Notes under the pieces: generated by a model | Databases searched by the model: none | What the model saw: the letters and a program-made list of their open reading frames with translations, nothing else | What the model was told of the DNA's origin: nothing | Shown: piece after piece, positions 41,185 through 50,312 of the stretch | Layout: every line of letters begins with the position of its first letter | How positions within the stretch are numbered: the first letter of the stretch is position 1 | Made by a program: the position numbers and the translations under genes | Assembly (NCBI GenBank): GCA_947598155.1 | Contig: CANQFC010000007.1 | Location: forward strand, 1 to 64,000 | Origin: an uncultured Clostridia bacterium | GTDB taxonomy: Bacteria > Bacillota > Clostridia > Oscillospirales > Acutalibacteraceae | Direction: 5' to 3' | DNA: 64,000 bases

Positions 41185-43260
41185 TTATTCTTCATCCTTA
41201 ATGCGCGCTTGGTAATCCGCGATTACTTTGTCGGCAATATTTTTAGGCGCCTCTTCATAGCGAACAAATTCAAAGGTGTAATGCCCTCTGCCTGCCGTAA
41301 CCGAGCGAAGTACCGTTGAGAAATTGCCCATTTCCGCCATGGGAACTTCCGCTGTAAGCTCCTGCATTTTCGGCTCATCTGCGGCGCCCATTCCGAGAAC
41401 TCTGCCGCGGCGTTTGGTAACGTCGCTCATAATATCGCCTAAATTGTCGTCGGGCATATAGGCTTTCAGCGTGCCGACGGGCTCTAAGATTGCGGGGTCG
41501 GCCAACGGAACGGCATTTTTAAACGCTATTGATGCGGCGGTTTTGAAAGCCATTTCGGAAGAGTCAACGGGGTGGTACGAGCCGTCGTAAAGCGTAGCCT
41601 TAATATTAACCATGGGGTAACCTGCGACAGCGCCTTTAGCCACGGATTCGCGAAGTCCTTTTTCAACGGCGGGGAAGAAATTCTTGGGAACGGAACCGCC
41701 GAACACCTCCTCGGCGAAAACAAGCTCCTCGCTGTCGCACGGCTCAAAACGAATCCAAACATCGCCGAATTGGCCGTGACCTCCCGACTGCTTTTTGTGC
41801 CTGCCCTGAACCTCAACTTTTTTGCGGATTGTTTCTCTGTAAGCAACCTTCGGAACGGTAAGGTCAACCTCAACGCCGAATTTTGTTTTAAGCTTTGTCA
41901 CTACAACGTCAAGGTGCTGTTCGCCTAAACCTGAAAGAATTTGCTCTCTTGTCTCTTTGTTTATATGGAAAGAGAGGGTGGGATCCTCCTCTATAAGCCT
42001 GTTAAGACCCTGTGCAACCTTTTCCTCATCGCCCTTCTTGCGGACTTTAACCGCCATTTGAATACAGGGTTGCGGGAAATTTACGCCTTTCAGCGCGACG
42101 GGTCTTTTAGCGGAAGAGAGCGTGTCGCCCGTTTTAACGCCGGAGAGCTTTGTAACAACGCCTATGTCGCCCGCCGAGATAAACGGAACGTCAATCTGCT
42201 TTGAGCCGATGACCGAAATGATTTTGCCCATTCTCTCCGTTTCACCCGTGCGTATGTTGTACCCTTGCGTTTCGGGAGTGATTTTACCGCTTATAACTTT
42301 GAAAAATGACATCTTGCCTACAAACGGATCGGCAACCGTCTTAAAACAAATCGCGGCGAGAGGGCCGTTTTCGTCACATTCAACGCGGATTTCATTGCCG
42401 TCAGGGTCGGTACCCGTTTCACCTGCCACGTCGATTGCGGACGGAGCAAGCTTTGAAAGAACGTCCATAACCTGTTCAACGGCCGAAAGAGTCAGCGCAC
42501 TGCACGCGAGAACGGGGTAAACGTCGCCGGCGTGAATGCCCGCCGTAAGGCCTTTAACGATTTCATCGTGCGTAAATTCCTCACCCGAGAAGAACTTTTC
42601 CATTAACTCGTCGTCGCCCATAGCGACCGCCTCAATAAAAGAGTCGTGCATTTTTTGAATTATTGCGTCCTGCGGAATGGGAACTTCCGTTTTCTTTCCG
42701 TTTTCATATTTAAACGCCTTGTTCTTAATAAAGTTTACAAAGCAGTCAACTTTATTGTCTATATAATATGGAACGAGAGTCGGGCAAAGCGGCGCGCCGT
42801 ACTCTGCCTCAAGCGCGTCAAGAGTTTTATAAAAGCTTTTATCCTCTGCGTCCGTACCGGTGATTGCGAAAAACTTTGCTATTCCGCGCTTTGACGCCGC
42901 CTTAAACGCTTTTTCGGCGCCTACGTCGAGATTTGAGCCCGCGCTCGTCACAATAAGCGCGGAACCGCCTGCGCGTACAGCCTCCGCTACGCCGCCCTCA
43001 AAGTCAAAAAGCCCCGGAGCGTCAATAATATTTATCTTTCTGCCGTTCCACTCAAACGTTGCCATTGCCGATGAAACGGAGGTTCTGCGCCTTTTTTCCT
43101 CAGGGTCAAAGTCAAGAACGGTATTTCCCTCGGAAACCTTTCCGAACCTTTCCGTTACGCCTGCCGTGTAAAGCATAGCCTCGCAAAGCGTTGTTTTACC
43201 TTTTCCGCCGTGGCCTATGACGGCGATGTTTTTAATGTTGCCAGCTGAATAAGGTTTCAT
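41185..43260 (-). CDS. Elongation factor G-like GTPase (paralogue, not canonical EF-G)
   Basis: A 691-residue protein with the EF-G domain order (GTPase, II, III, IV, V). The P-loop is GHGGKGKTT where EF-G has GHIDAGKTT. The G3 motif is DAPGLFDF rather than DTPGHVDF. The guanine-specificity motif NKxD is replaced by TGTD (FFAITGTDAED). Domain IV (VDLTVPKVAYRETIRKKV, GGHGQFGDV) is well kept. Such paralogues are common in Clostridia and their role is not settled. It is transcribed leftward from its own promoter. Confidence 0.88.
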   Translation of the reverse strand: MKPYSAGNIKNIAVIGHGGKGKTTLCEAMLYTAGVTERFGKVSEGNTVLDFDPEEKRRRTSVSSAMATFEWNGRKINIIDAPGLFDFEGGVAEAVRAGGSALIVTSAGSNLDVGAEKAFKAASKRGIAKFFAITGTDAEDKSFYKTLDALEAEYGAPLCPTLVPYYIDNKVDCFVNFIKNKAFKYENGKKTEVPIPQDAIIQKMHDSFIEAVAMGDDELMEKFFSGEEFTHDEIVKGLTAGIHAGDVYPVLACSALTLSAVEQVMDVLSKLAPSAIDVAGETGTDPDGNEIRVECDENGPLAAICFKTVADPFVGKMSFFKVISGKITPETQGYNIRTGETERMGKIISVIGSKQIDVPFISAGDIGVVTKLSGVKTGDTLSSAKRPVALKGVNFPQPCIQMAVKVRKKGDEEKVAQGLNRLIEEDPTLSFHINKETREQILSGLGEQHLDVVVTKLKTKFGVEVDLTVPKVAYRETIRKKVEVQGRHKKQSGGHGQFGDVWIRFEPCDSEELVFAEEVFGGSVPKNFFPAVEKGLRESVAKGAVAGYPMVNIKATLYDGSYHPVDSSEMAFKTAASIAFKNAVPLADPAILEPVGTLKAYMPDDNLGDIMSDVTKRRGRVLGMGAADEPKMQELTAEVPMAEMGNFSTVLRSVTAGRGHYTFEFVRYEEAPKNIADKVIADYQARIKDEE

Positions 43261-43377
43261 AAAAAAATCCCCTTTATATATAAGCTCTCTGTCAAAGGTG
43301 AAGAACCGTTTTTTGAATTTCCGAATTGGCTTTCTTCACAAATAATTTTTAACAAAAATTATTAACAGTACTAAAAA

Positions 43378-43406
43378 ATTATAGCATAATTGCACAAATA
43401 ATGCAA
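43378..43406 (-). promoter_or_regulatory. Promoter of the EF-G-like gene
   Basis: On the minus strand TTGCAT (43406-43401), 17 bp, TATAAT (43383-43378). It lies in an AT-rich divergent region of about 290 bp that also holds the murL promoter. Confidence 0.6.
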
Positions 43407-43490
43407 ATAAATTTAATTTATATATTTTACAATATTTATATTCCGTTTTTGTGCAATATACTATTTATATCTTAGGTAATTACTGTATTA

Positions 43491-43519
43491 TTGATTTTTT
43501 GCGCCCGCGACTGTATAAT
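43491..43519 (+). promoter_or_regulatory. Promoter of the murL-murD operon
   Basis: TTGATT at 43491-43496, 17 bp, TATAAT at 43514-43519, then a GGAGG-type ribosome site and the ATG at 43552. Confidence 0.7.
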
Positions 43520-43551
43520 AATATTATATAAAAGGATTTTCGGAGGAAAAT

Positions 43552-44925
43552 ATGGAGCTTACGAAATATGAACAGCTTAGGGAAAATCACCCGTCTTTTG
43601 TCTATAAAAATTACAGCCTTTCAATGGACGGCGGCGAAATCTTAATAAGATACGATTTTTATATGGAAAACGGGCCGGAGTTTCACCCCGAAATAAGGAT
43701 TCCCACGGAAAAACTTGATATTGTAAACGATTATGATTCGGAATGCGCTGAAAAAATAATTTTTTCGCTCGGTATGGTGGAGCTTGTTTCCTATTGGAAA
43801 TGCGCATGTCCGCCGAAGGTATATGTTGACTGCGGTTATCTTGACTCGTTTGACATACGCTGGTGGAAACGGCTGTACTTCGGGGGATTGGGCGAATTTC
43901 ACTATATAAACGGCATATGCGCCGACGAAGAAAAATTTATGGATATTATCTGCCGGTTTGAGCATAAGCCTTACCCGGCGTTTGAATACAAAAAATCGGG
44001 TAAAAATTTAATTCCGGTAGGCGGAGGAAAGGATTCAGCCGTTACGGCGGTCTTGCTCAGAGAGTTTAAAAACAACAATCTCTTTTTTACGGTAAACGAC
44101 CAAGAGGCGAGAACGCAGACCGTTCTTAAGGCGGGGTATGACGCGGACAGAATAGTCAGAACTTACAGGACTATTGACAAAAACCTTTTGGAGCTGAACG
44201 AAAAAGGCTACCTAAACGGGCATACGCCGTTTTCTGCCGTTGTGGCGTTCCTTTCGCTTTACTGCGCTTACCTTACAGGGGCGGAGAATATTGTGCTGTC
44301 CAATGAGAGCAGTGCAAATGAATCAAATATTAAAAGCTCGAAGGTCAATCATCAGTACTCAAAATCGTTTGAGTTTGAAGAGGATTTCAGAAAATACGTC
44401 GAAAAAAATATAATGAACGAGATAAGCTATTTTTCTATTCTGCGGCCGTTCAACGAGTTGCAGATAGCCAAATATTTCGCAAAATGCGAGGAGTTTTTAC
44501 CGGTGTTCAGGAGCTGTAACAGGGGCAGTAAGAATAATGTTTGGTGCGGAAAATGCGCCAAGTGCCTTTTTGTGTTCATAATGCTCTCGCCGTTTGTCGA
44601 GTACACAAAGCTCACAAAGATTTTCGGGAACGATATGCTGAACGACCCCGAAATGACGGAGTATTTTGACGGGCTTGCAGGTATAAGCGGAATAAAGCCG
44701 TTTGAGTGCGTCGGAACGCCGGAGGAAATTAAGCTTGCTCTTTACCTGCTTGACGGAAAAACGGAGGGTGAAAAGCCGCTGTTGCTCAAAAGATTCAACG
44801 AAAAATCGGATAAAAGCGGGGTCGATTTGTCTCTTCTCAAAAACTATAACGCCTCGCACAATATACCCGATAAATTTTTACCGCAGATGATGGAGATGTA
44901 TTCTTATGTTGCCGGAGATAATTGA
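43552..44925 (+). CDS. murL: UDP-MurNAc-L-Ala-L-Glu epimerase (MurL)
   Basis: A 457-residue protein similar to MurL of Xanthomonas. Key stretches are SGKNLIPVGGGKDSAVT (a PP-loop-like nucleotide site), ENIVLSNESSANESN, FNELQIAKYFAKCEEF and WCGKCAKCLFVF with a Cys cluster. MurL inverts the terminal L-Glu of UDP-MurNAc-L-Ala-L-Glu to D-Glu, replacing glutamate racemase. Overlap by 20 bp with a following murD whose ligase motifs look MurD2-like supports this assignment. It works in the cytosolic phase of peptidoglycan synthesis. Confidence 0.85.
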   Translation: MELTKYEQLRENHPSFVYKNYSLSMDGGEILIRYDFYMENGPEFHPEIRIPTEKLDIVNDYDSECAEKIIFSLGMVELVSYWKCACPPKVYVDCGYLDSFDIRWWKRLYFGGLGEFHYINGICADEEKFMDIICRFEHKPYPAFEYKKSGKNLIPVGGGKDSAVTAVLLREFKNNNLFFTVNDQEARTQTVLKAGYDADRIVRTYRTIDKNLLELNEKGYLNGHTPFSAVVAFLSLYCAYLTGAENIVLSNESSANESNIKSSKVNHQYSKSFEFEEDFRKYVEKNIMNEISYFSILRPFNELQIAKYFAKCEEFLPVFRSCNRGSKNNVWCGKCAKCLFVFIMLSPFVEYTKLTKIFGNDMLNDPEMTEYFDGLAGISGIKPFECVGTPEEIKLALYLLDGKTEGEKPLLLKRFNEKSDKSGVDLSLLKNYNASHNIPDKFLPQMMEMYSYVAGDN

Positions 44926-46192
44926 ATTTTTAAAGGATAAAAAAATACTGATTTTGGGATTCGGCAGAGAGGGCAGATCAAGCTTTAGATATATCCGCAA
45001 ATACCTGCCGGAAAAGGAGATAACGGTAGCCGACGGCAGTGAACAGGAGTTACCCGACAGTTTTACGAAAGGAATTTTCGGCGGGGGATACCTTTCAAAC
45101 CTTTCGGATTTTGACGTAGTGTTGAAATCCCCCGGAATCTCTTTTCGCGATGTGACTGTTCCCCAAAATGTGCTTATTACATGCCAGCTTGACCTGTTTT
45201 TAAAGTACGCGCCCTGCAAAAAGCTCGGCGTTACAGGCTCTAAGGGCAAAACTACCACGTCAACGCTTTGCTATAAAATGCTTGAAAAATCGGGTGTGGA
45301 CGCGGTTTTAATGGGCAATATGGGGCTCCCCGTGCTCGATTTTATAGATGAGGTCTGCGGTAAGACGGCGGTTATTGAGATGTCCAGCCATCAGCTTGAG
45401 TTTACGGGCGCCTCTCCCGATGTTGCCGTTATCACCAATATTTATGAGGAACATCTTGAGCATTACAAGGGCGGTATGAGCGGTTACGTCGGCGCAAAGC
45501 TCAATATAGTAAGACACCAAACGGAAAACGATACTTTCGTATATAACGGAACTCAGGGGCTTGCGGAATACTTAGACGTAAATTCGCTTAAATCCAATGT
45601 TATCGCCGTAAAAGAGGACGGTGAAATTCCGTTTAAAGCCGAAAATCCCCATTTGATAGGCAGGCATAACAGGCACGATATTTTGCTCGCTTTTGCCGCT
45701 TCAAGCGTTTTGGGAGCCACAAAAGAGGGTGCGCAAAGAGCGGTAGAAGACTTTGAGGGAATAGAGCACAGAATGGAGCGCGTAGGCACATATAAAGGCA
45801 TTACATTTTACAACGACTGCATAGCGACCATTCCGCACGCCGTAATGTGCGCCGTGTCGGCGCTCGGCGCGAATACGCTGATTTTCGGCGGTATGGACAG
45901 GGGCATTGATTACACTGATTTTGCGCGGGATTTGGAGAACAGCTCGCTTACCGTTTTGATAGGCACTAAGACTACGGGGCATAAAATAATTGATATGATG
46001 AGGGCGAACGGAACGCGCAAAAAACTGCTTAAAGCAGAAAATATTGAGAGCGCCGTGCGCCTCGCGTTTGAAAATACCGAAGAGGGCGGAATATGTATTC
46101 TTTCGCCTGCCGCGCCCAGCTATAACGAGTATAAGAATTTTGAGGAAAAGGGCAGATTTTATAAAGAATGCGTAAGAAGGTTTGGTGAATAA
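44906..46192 (+). CDS. murD: MurD ligase, probably the L-Glu-adding MurD2 type
   Basis: A 428-residue Mur ligase. The N-terminal UDP-binding part has LILGFGREGRSS, the P-loop is GVTGSKGKTTT, and the ATP/Mg region is EMSSHQLEF and TNIYEEHLEH. At the C-terminal domain the canonical MurD motif NDSKATN is replaced by NDCIATIPHAV, which lacks the Lys that contacts D-Glu. With MurL next door, this suggests it adds L-Glu to UDP-MurNAc-L-Ala. GGAG precedes the ATG inside murL. Confidence 0.88.
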   Translation: MLPEIIEFLKDKKILILGFGREGRSSFRYIRKYLPEKEITVADGSEQELPDSFTKGIFGGGYLSNLSDFDVVLKSPGISFRDVTVPQNVLITCQLDLFLKYAPCKKLGVTGSKGKTTTSTLCYKMLEKSGVDAVLMGNMGLPVLDFIDEVCGKTAVIEMSSHQLEFTGASPDVAVITNIYEEHLEHYKGGMSGYVGAKLNIVRHQTENDTFVYNGTQGLAEYLDVNSLKSNVIAVKEDGEIPFKAENPHLIGRHNRHDILLAFAASSVLGATKEGAQRAVEDFEGIEHRMERVGTYKGITFYNDCIATIPHAVMCAVSALGANTLIFGGMDRGIDYTDFARDLENSSLTVLIGTKTTGHKIIDMMRANGTRKKLLKAENIESAVRLAFENTEEGGICILSPAAPSYNEYKNFEEKGRFYKECVRRFGE

Positions 46193-46193
46193 A

Positions 46194-46739
46194 ATGGATT
46201 TAACGGAAAAGCAGTTAAAGGCGGAATATGTTTTTAGGGGCAGAATTTTTAATATCCGCGTTGACAAAGCGCTGTTGCCTGACGGCAAAACGGTCGAAAG
46301 GGAGGTTCTTGAGCACAACGGAGGGGTTATGGTGGCGCCTTTAGACGAAGACGGAAATCTGTATTTTGTAGAGCAGTTCCGCTATCCTTATTCGGAAATC
46401 GTTACCGAGCTGCCCGCGGGAAAGCTTGAAAAAGGCGAGGACCCATATGAGGCAGGAATTCGCGAGCTTAGGGAAGAAACAGGCGCGTCGGCGGAAAAAA
46501 TCCTGAGTTTGGGCACGCTTTACCCCTCGCCCGGATACTGCGGAGAAATTATTCACCTTTATTTGGCCACGGGGCTTTCATTCGGTAAGCAGGACCCGGA
46601 CGACGATGAATTTTTGGAAATTAAAAAAATCCACATTTCAAAAGCGGTTGAAATGGTGATGAACGGCGAACTGCCCGACAGCAAAACCCAGGTCGGGGTA
46701 CTTAAAATCGCAAGGCTGATGGATGAAGGTAAAATATGA
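46194..46739 (+). CDS. NUDIX hydrolase, ADP-ribose pyrophosphatase type
   Basis: A 181-residue protein with the NUDIX box GEDPYEAGIRELREETG and preceding ELPAGKLEKG, typical of ADP-ribose pyrophosphatases (NudF/YqkG). FVEQFRYPY and YPSPGYCGEIIHLYLA support this subgroup. It probably clears ADP-ribose or similar nucleotide sugars. An in-frame GTG at 46182 overlapping murD is an alternative start. It ends in an ATGA overlap with maf. Confidence 0.88.
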   Translation: MDLTEKQLKAEYVFRGRIFNIRVDKALLPDGKTVEREVLEHNGGVMVAPLDEDGNLYFVEQFRYPYSEIVTELPAGKLEKGEDPYEAGIRELREETGASAEKILSLGTLYPSPGYCGEIIHLYLATGLSFGKQDPDDDEFLEIKKIHISKAVEMVMNGELPDSKTQVGVLKIARLMDEGKI

Positions 46740-47308
46740 GAGATAAAATCAAAATAGTATTGGCGTCTAAATCGCCGAGAAGAAAGGAAATTCTTGAAAA
46801 TGCCGGCTATGACGTTGAAATCAGACAGCAGGACGCCGATGAAACGCTTGAAGACGGAATTTCTCCCAAAATGGCAGTGGAAAAGCTTGCCGAAATCAAA
46901 TCTTCGGCGGTAAAACGGGCAAAAGGCGAAACGGTAGTGGGCGCGGATACGGTCGTCAGCGTAGACGGCGAAATCCTCGGCAAGCCGAAAGACGAAAACG
47001 AGGCTTTTTTAATGCTCAAAAGGCTTTCGGGAAGAGAACACGAAGTCTTTACCGGGGTTTGCGTTATAACCGACAGCGGGAAAACCGTGTTTTCGGAACG
47101 CTCGGCGGTAAGGTTTGACATATTAAGCGATGAAGAAATATTCGCTTACATTAAAAGCGGGGAGCCGATGGACAAGGCCGGCGCGTATGCAATTCAAGGG
47201 CTCGCGGGCAAATTTGCAAGCGTTATTTACGGCAGTTTTTACAATGTAATGGGCTTTCCTATTGAAAAATTTAATAAAAAGTTTTTGGAAATTTTAAAAA
47301 AATATTGA
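46736..47308 (+). CDS. maf: Maf-family nucleotide pyrophosphatase
   Basis: A 190-residue protein with the Maf signature LASKSPRRKEIL, later VVGADTVVSVDGEILGKP and GAYAIQGLAGKF. Maf proteins hydrolyse non-canonical or pyrimidine dNTPs (dTTP/UTP) and influence septation. It is translationally coupled to the NUDIX gene, forming a small housecleaning pair behind the murein genes. Confidence 0.93.
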   Translation: MRDKIKIVLASKSPRRKEILENAGYDVEIRQQDADETLEDGISPKMAVEKLAEIKSSAVKRAKGETVVGADTVVSVDGEILGKPKDENEAFLMLKRLSGREHEVFTGVCVITDSGKTVFSERSAVRFDILSDEEIFAYIKSGEPMDKAGAYAIQGLAGKFASVIYGSFYNVMGFPIEKFNKKFLEILKKY

Positions 47309-47333
47309 CATTTTGTTAATTTTATTGTAAATT
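47305..47333 (+). promoter_or_regulatory. Promoter of the tandem paralogue genes
   Basis: TTGACA at 47305-47310 (overlapping the maf stop), 17 bp, TAAATT at 47328-47333. Confidence 0.65.
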
Positions 47334-47410
47334 TAGTTTGTATATGTTAGGTAATTGTGCATGATGAAGATTACATCACATTATCTTAAAAGCGAAAGGG
47401 GAGCCACAAT

Positions 47411-48409
47411 ATGGCAAAAAAGGTTAAAACACCTGAAGAAGTACAGGCCGCTTTAGAAAAAAAGGTCGCCAAAAGAACTATTTTCTTCAGTACATTCAGA
47501 AAAGCGCTTGCATTGTTCTTGGGGATAGCTTTTACCTTTGCAATGGTTCAAATCGCCTTTACTAAGAATTCAGGCGTCGTAACGACCGGCAGTTCCGATT
47601 CATCACAGCAGCAACAGCAGCAACAGGCGACGGACACGGACGAACCGACGACTATTGAACTTTTGGGCGAAGACGAGTCAACGGTAAAAGAGGGAGAATC
47701 GGTTACCGATAAACAAGGTAATGTTACAGTAGGTCTTTCAAAGGCAGACGCAGTTAAGCTTCTTAACGACGCTACCGCAAAGGCCGCAAAAGCAGGCTAT
47801 AACTGGTCAAGAAAGTGCTACTATACAGATGACGGCGCTCTGCAGGTTAAACTTAAGAGCGGTTTGGACGCCACAAGCATTCTCAACAAAGCAATAAGCA
47901 AGGTTTCGGATTCGGACCTTAACAAGGTTGTCGGCAACTTCCTTGATATAACGGGAAAAGACGAGCCTTTGTCGGCTAAAAAGGCTAAAGGCAGCGCGGC
48001 GGCTCCCGAAGGTATGAAGGATAAGTTCTTACTTAAAGGATTTTCGCTTACAGAAGGCGATGTTGTAAAATTCGTTCAGAACGGAAACACTTATAAGTTC
48101 CAGATTAAAACCTGCAGCAACCCGCAAAAGGACGGCGGAAACGCTCTTCACCGTGTTACAGACGATTTCGTTACTCACGAAGAGGTAAGAGACAGTGTTG
48201 CTAAGGAAATCAGCGCTATCAAAGTTGAATCAACTGATGTTGAATATTCAAATATTGTTGTAGTAGCTGAAATTAAGGACGGCACTCTCTCTTCCATTTC
48301 AATAAATTATTTGATGGATGTTAAGAGCCTTACCCTTAAGGTCGGAGTGCAGGTAATCGGTACGGGCAAAGGCCAGGTTGAAGAAAGTTACAATAATTTC
48401 GTTTACTAA
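47411..48409 (+). CDS. Membrane-anchored protein of unknown function, paralogue 1
   Basis: A 332-residue protein. It has a Lys-rich cytosolic start, one membrane helix (about 31-51, ALALFLGIAFTFAMVQI) and an extracytoplasmic linker with a run of seven Gln. A folded domain follows (AGYNWSRKCYY, NKVVGNFLDITG, TYKFQIKTCSNP, VTHEEVRDSVAKEI). The next gene encodes a clear paralogue. I do not know the family. AAAGGGGAGCC precedes the ATG. Confidence 0.72.
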   Translation: MAKKVKTPEEVQAALEKKVAKRTIFFSTFRKALALFLGIAFTFAMVQIAFTKNSGVVTTGSSDSSQQQQQQQATDTDEPTTIELLGEDESTVKEGESVTDKQGNVTVGLSKADAVKLLNDATAKAAKAGYNWSRKCYYTDDGALQVKLKSGLDATSILNKAISKVSDSDLNKVVGNFLDITGKDEPLSAKKAKGSAAAPEGMKDKFLLKGFSLTEGDVVKFVQNGNTYKFQIKTCSNPQKDGGNALHRVTDDFVTHEEVRDSVAKEISAIKVESTDVEYSNIVVVAEIKDGTLSSISINYLMDVKSLTLKVGVQVIGTGKGQVEESYNNFVY

Positions 48410-48443
48410 TTTTTAATATAAAATAACCGAAAGGGGTTTCATT

Positions 48444-49469
48444 ATGGCAAAGAAAGTACTTACTCCTGAACAGCAGGAAATTAAATCAATTAAAAAAGAA
48501 AAAAGAAGTCAAAATTGGACAAAATTCTGGGCCATTGTTCTTGCTCTTGCGCTTACGGTAGGCGTTGCGGTCTTGGGTAAATCACAGGGCGAGAAGAATG
48601 TTCCCACTGTAAATCAGGCGGGCTCAGCCCAAACGGGAAATGATAACAACAGCAACAGCAACTACAGCGGCGATAATAATGATTCGACGCCCGCGAACGG
48701 CGATGACGCCGACACACCCGACGACGCACCTACAACTCCTTCTTCTCCTGAAGACAAAAAGCCCGCCGCCGAAGACGCTGCTAAGAGCGAAGCCGACGTT
48801 GCAGCTCTTATCAACAAGGTAACAGGCGAAGCTGTTGCTCAGAAAGTCGGCTATGACTGGAAAAGAGACTGCACGGTTAAAGACATTGACGTAGGTAGGC
48901 TTACAAGCGGTCTTAACAAGCTTATCCCAAGAATTTCGAAAAATCCCGATGACAACCTTAATACCGTTGTAGGCGGATTCCTCGGCAACGGCAGCAAGAA
49001 AGAAACCGTCAAAAAAGGCGAAACGCTTGACACAAAAGTAGTTACCAAGGACGACGGCTCCACAGAGAACATTTACCACGGCGCAAACTACACGCTCAAG
49101 GCGACAAGCCTTAAAGCTGAAGATATTCAGCACCTTAAGGTTACGGGAAACAAATATTCATTCGATCTTCCCAACTGCCAGAATCCTGCCAGAAACGGCA
49201 ACACAGCCCTTTCAAGATTTACAAACGACATTGTTGTACGCGAAGAAGTTGAATCCGAAATCAAAGGTTTCACCGATGAGGTTACCGTTCCTACACTTCA
49301 GGCAAATTATAAGAACATCAAGGTATCTGTTACGATTAAAGACAACAAGCTTGTTGAGCTCACCTACTCTTTCTACGCTGACGCTCAGCTTGACGTTAAG
49401 ATGATAATCACAGTTAAGGGCACAGGCAACCTCACAACATCAGCTACATATTCAAACTTTAAGTACTGA
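48444..49469 (+). CDS. Membrane-anchored protein of unknown function, paralogue 2
   Basis: A 341-residue protein with the same plan as its neighbour: basic start, one membrane helix (about 27-44), an Asn/Asp/Pro/Thr-rich linker instead of poly-Gln, then a domain with VGYDWKRDCTV, NTVVGGFLGNG, YSFDLPNCQNP and VVREEVESEIKGF that aligns with paralogue 1. Both domains keep one Cys near the start and one in the CxNP motif, possibly a disulfide. A strong terminator follows, so the two genes form a unit. Confidence 0.72.
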   Translation: MAKKVLTPEQQEIKSIKKEKRSQNWTKFWAIVLALALTVGVAVLGKSQGEKNVPTVNQAGSAQTGNDNNSNSNYSGDNNDSTPANGDDADTPDDAPTTPSSPEDKKPAAEDAAKSEADVAALINKVTGEAVAQKVGYDWKRDCTVKDIDVGRLTSGLNKLIPRISKNPDDNLNTVVGGFLGNGSKKETVKKGETLDTKVVTKDDGSTENIYHGANYTLKATSLKAEDIQHLKVTGNKYSFDLPNCQNPARNGNTALSRFTNDIVVREEVESEIKGFTDEVTVPTLQANYKNIKVSVTIKDNKLVELTYSFYADAQLDVKMIITVKGTGNLTTSATYSNFKY

Positions 49470-49501
49470 TAACAGTTGCTTGTTTGTAAAAAAAAGTGAG
49501 A

Positions 49502-49537
49502 AAACTCCCACCGACTCGGTGGGAGTTTTTATTTTTT
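49502..49537 (+). terminator. Terminator after the tandem paralogues
   Basis: AAACTCCCACCG at 49502-49513 pairs with CGGTGGGAGTTT at 49517-49528, followed by TTTATTTTTTT. Confidence 0.92.
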
Positions 49538-49596
49538 TCACAAAAAAAATCCCAAATTTTATACATAAGAATTTTAGAAAATATTATGGTCTTATA

Positions 49597-49625
49597 TTGA
49601 TTTTTGTCTAAATAGAGTATATAAT
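49597..49625 (+). promoter_or_regulatory. Promoter of the type IV pilus operon
   Basis: TTGATT at 49597-49602, 17 bp, TATAAT at 49620-49625. A leader of about 125 nt follows before the first start codon at 49759; I see no clear riboswitch in it. Confidence 0.7.
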
Positions 49626-49758
49626 ATAACGGTGGGTAAAGCACCCTCATTTAAAACTTGCAGAATATGTTTACGCGCATTTTCGCACAGGCGGCGCGTA
49701 ACGGTACACCCCTTTTTAAGCCGAATTCACTCGGAATATTTCAGGAGGCCGCTGATAT

Positions 49759-50268
49759 ATGAATATGGACATTAAGGAGCTTTTCGCTAAGCTAAAATCG
49801 AAAAAAGGAAATTCAAGAAACAACGGAGGAATAGCCGGATTTTTTGAAAAAAATCCAAAGATGAAAATTATAATACCGGCAATTTTCCTTGTAATTTCAA
49901 TAATGGTCGCGATTGTAATTGTAGTTAAAACAAACACCGATAAGGTGCCTGAATTAAAGGCGTCTTCGGGGGAGGCAGCGACAAATAATGTTGAAATTCT
50001 TCCGGAGGACGTCCGTGAATCGGAAAAGCTTGAGGGAATAACAGACTCTGAAATGTTTAACGAGGCGGTACTTGCACACCCGAAGGTTACCGCAATCATT
50101 TATAACGGCGAGGGATATTACACTGCAACGGTTGTAACCGACAACGCGCATTATCCTAACCTTACGGTCGGCCAGTATGTAGCGGGTTCTGATTGGATGG
50201 TTGACAGCATTACGGCGGATCAGGTTGTATTTTCCTGCAACGGTCAAAAAGTTACTGTTAAATATTGA
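49759..50268 (+). CDS. Membrane-anchored pilus operon protein, possibly PilP/GspC-like
   Basis: A 169-residue protein with a basic cytosolic start, one membrane helix (about 36-56, IIIPAIFLVISIMVAIVIVV), and a small outer domain ending DSITADQVVFSCNGQKVTVKY. This ending is similar to the HR domain of PilP/GspC, where the last strands read as a 'sense and use' pattern. As first gene of the pilus operon it probably links inner-membrane and wall components. The assignment is tentative. Confidence 0.65.
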   Translation: MNMDIKELFAKLKSKKGNSRNNGGIAGFFEKNPKMKIIIPAIFLVISIMVAIVIVVKTNTDKVPELKASSGEAATNNVEILPEDVRESEKLEGITDSEMFNEAVLAHPKVTAIIYNGEGYYTATVVTDNAHYPNLTVGQYVAGSDWMVDSITADQVVFSCNGQKVTVKY

Positions 50269-50312
50269 TTAAGCAAACTAATCCACTTTACATAAAAACA
50301 GGGGGACAAAAA

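Noticed and set aside
47411-49469. FMN-binding or electron-transfer domain in the tandem paralogues
   Set aside because: The length and the single membrane helix recall FMN-binding proteins, but no S(T)GAT-type flavinylation motif is present.
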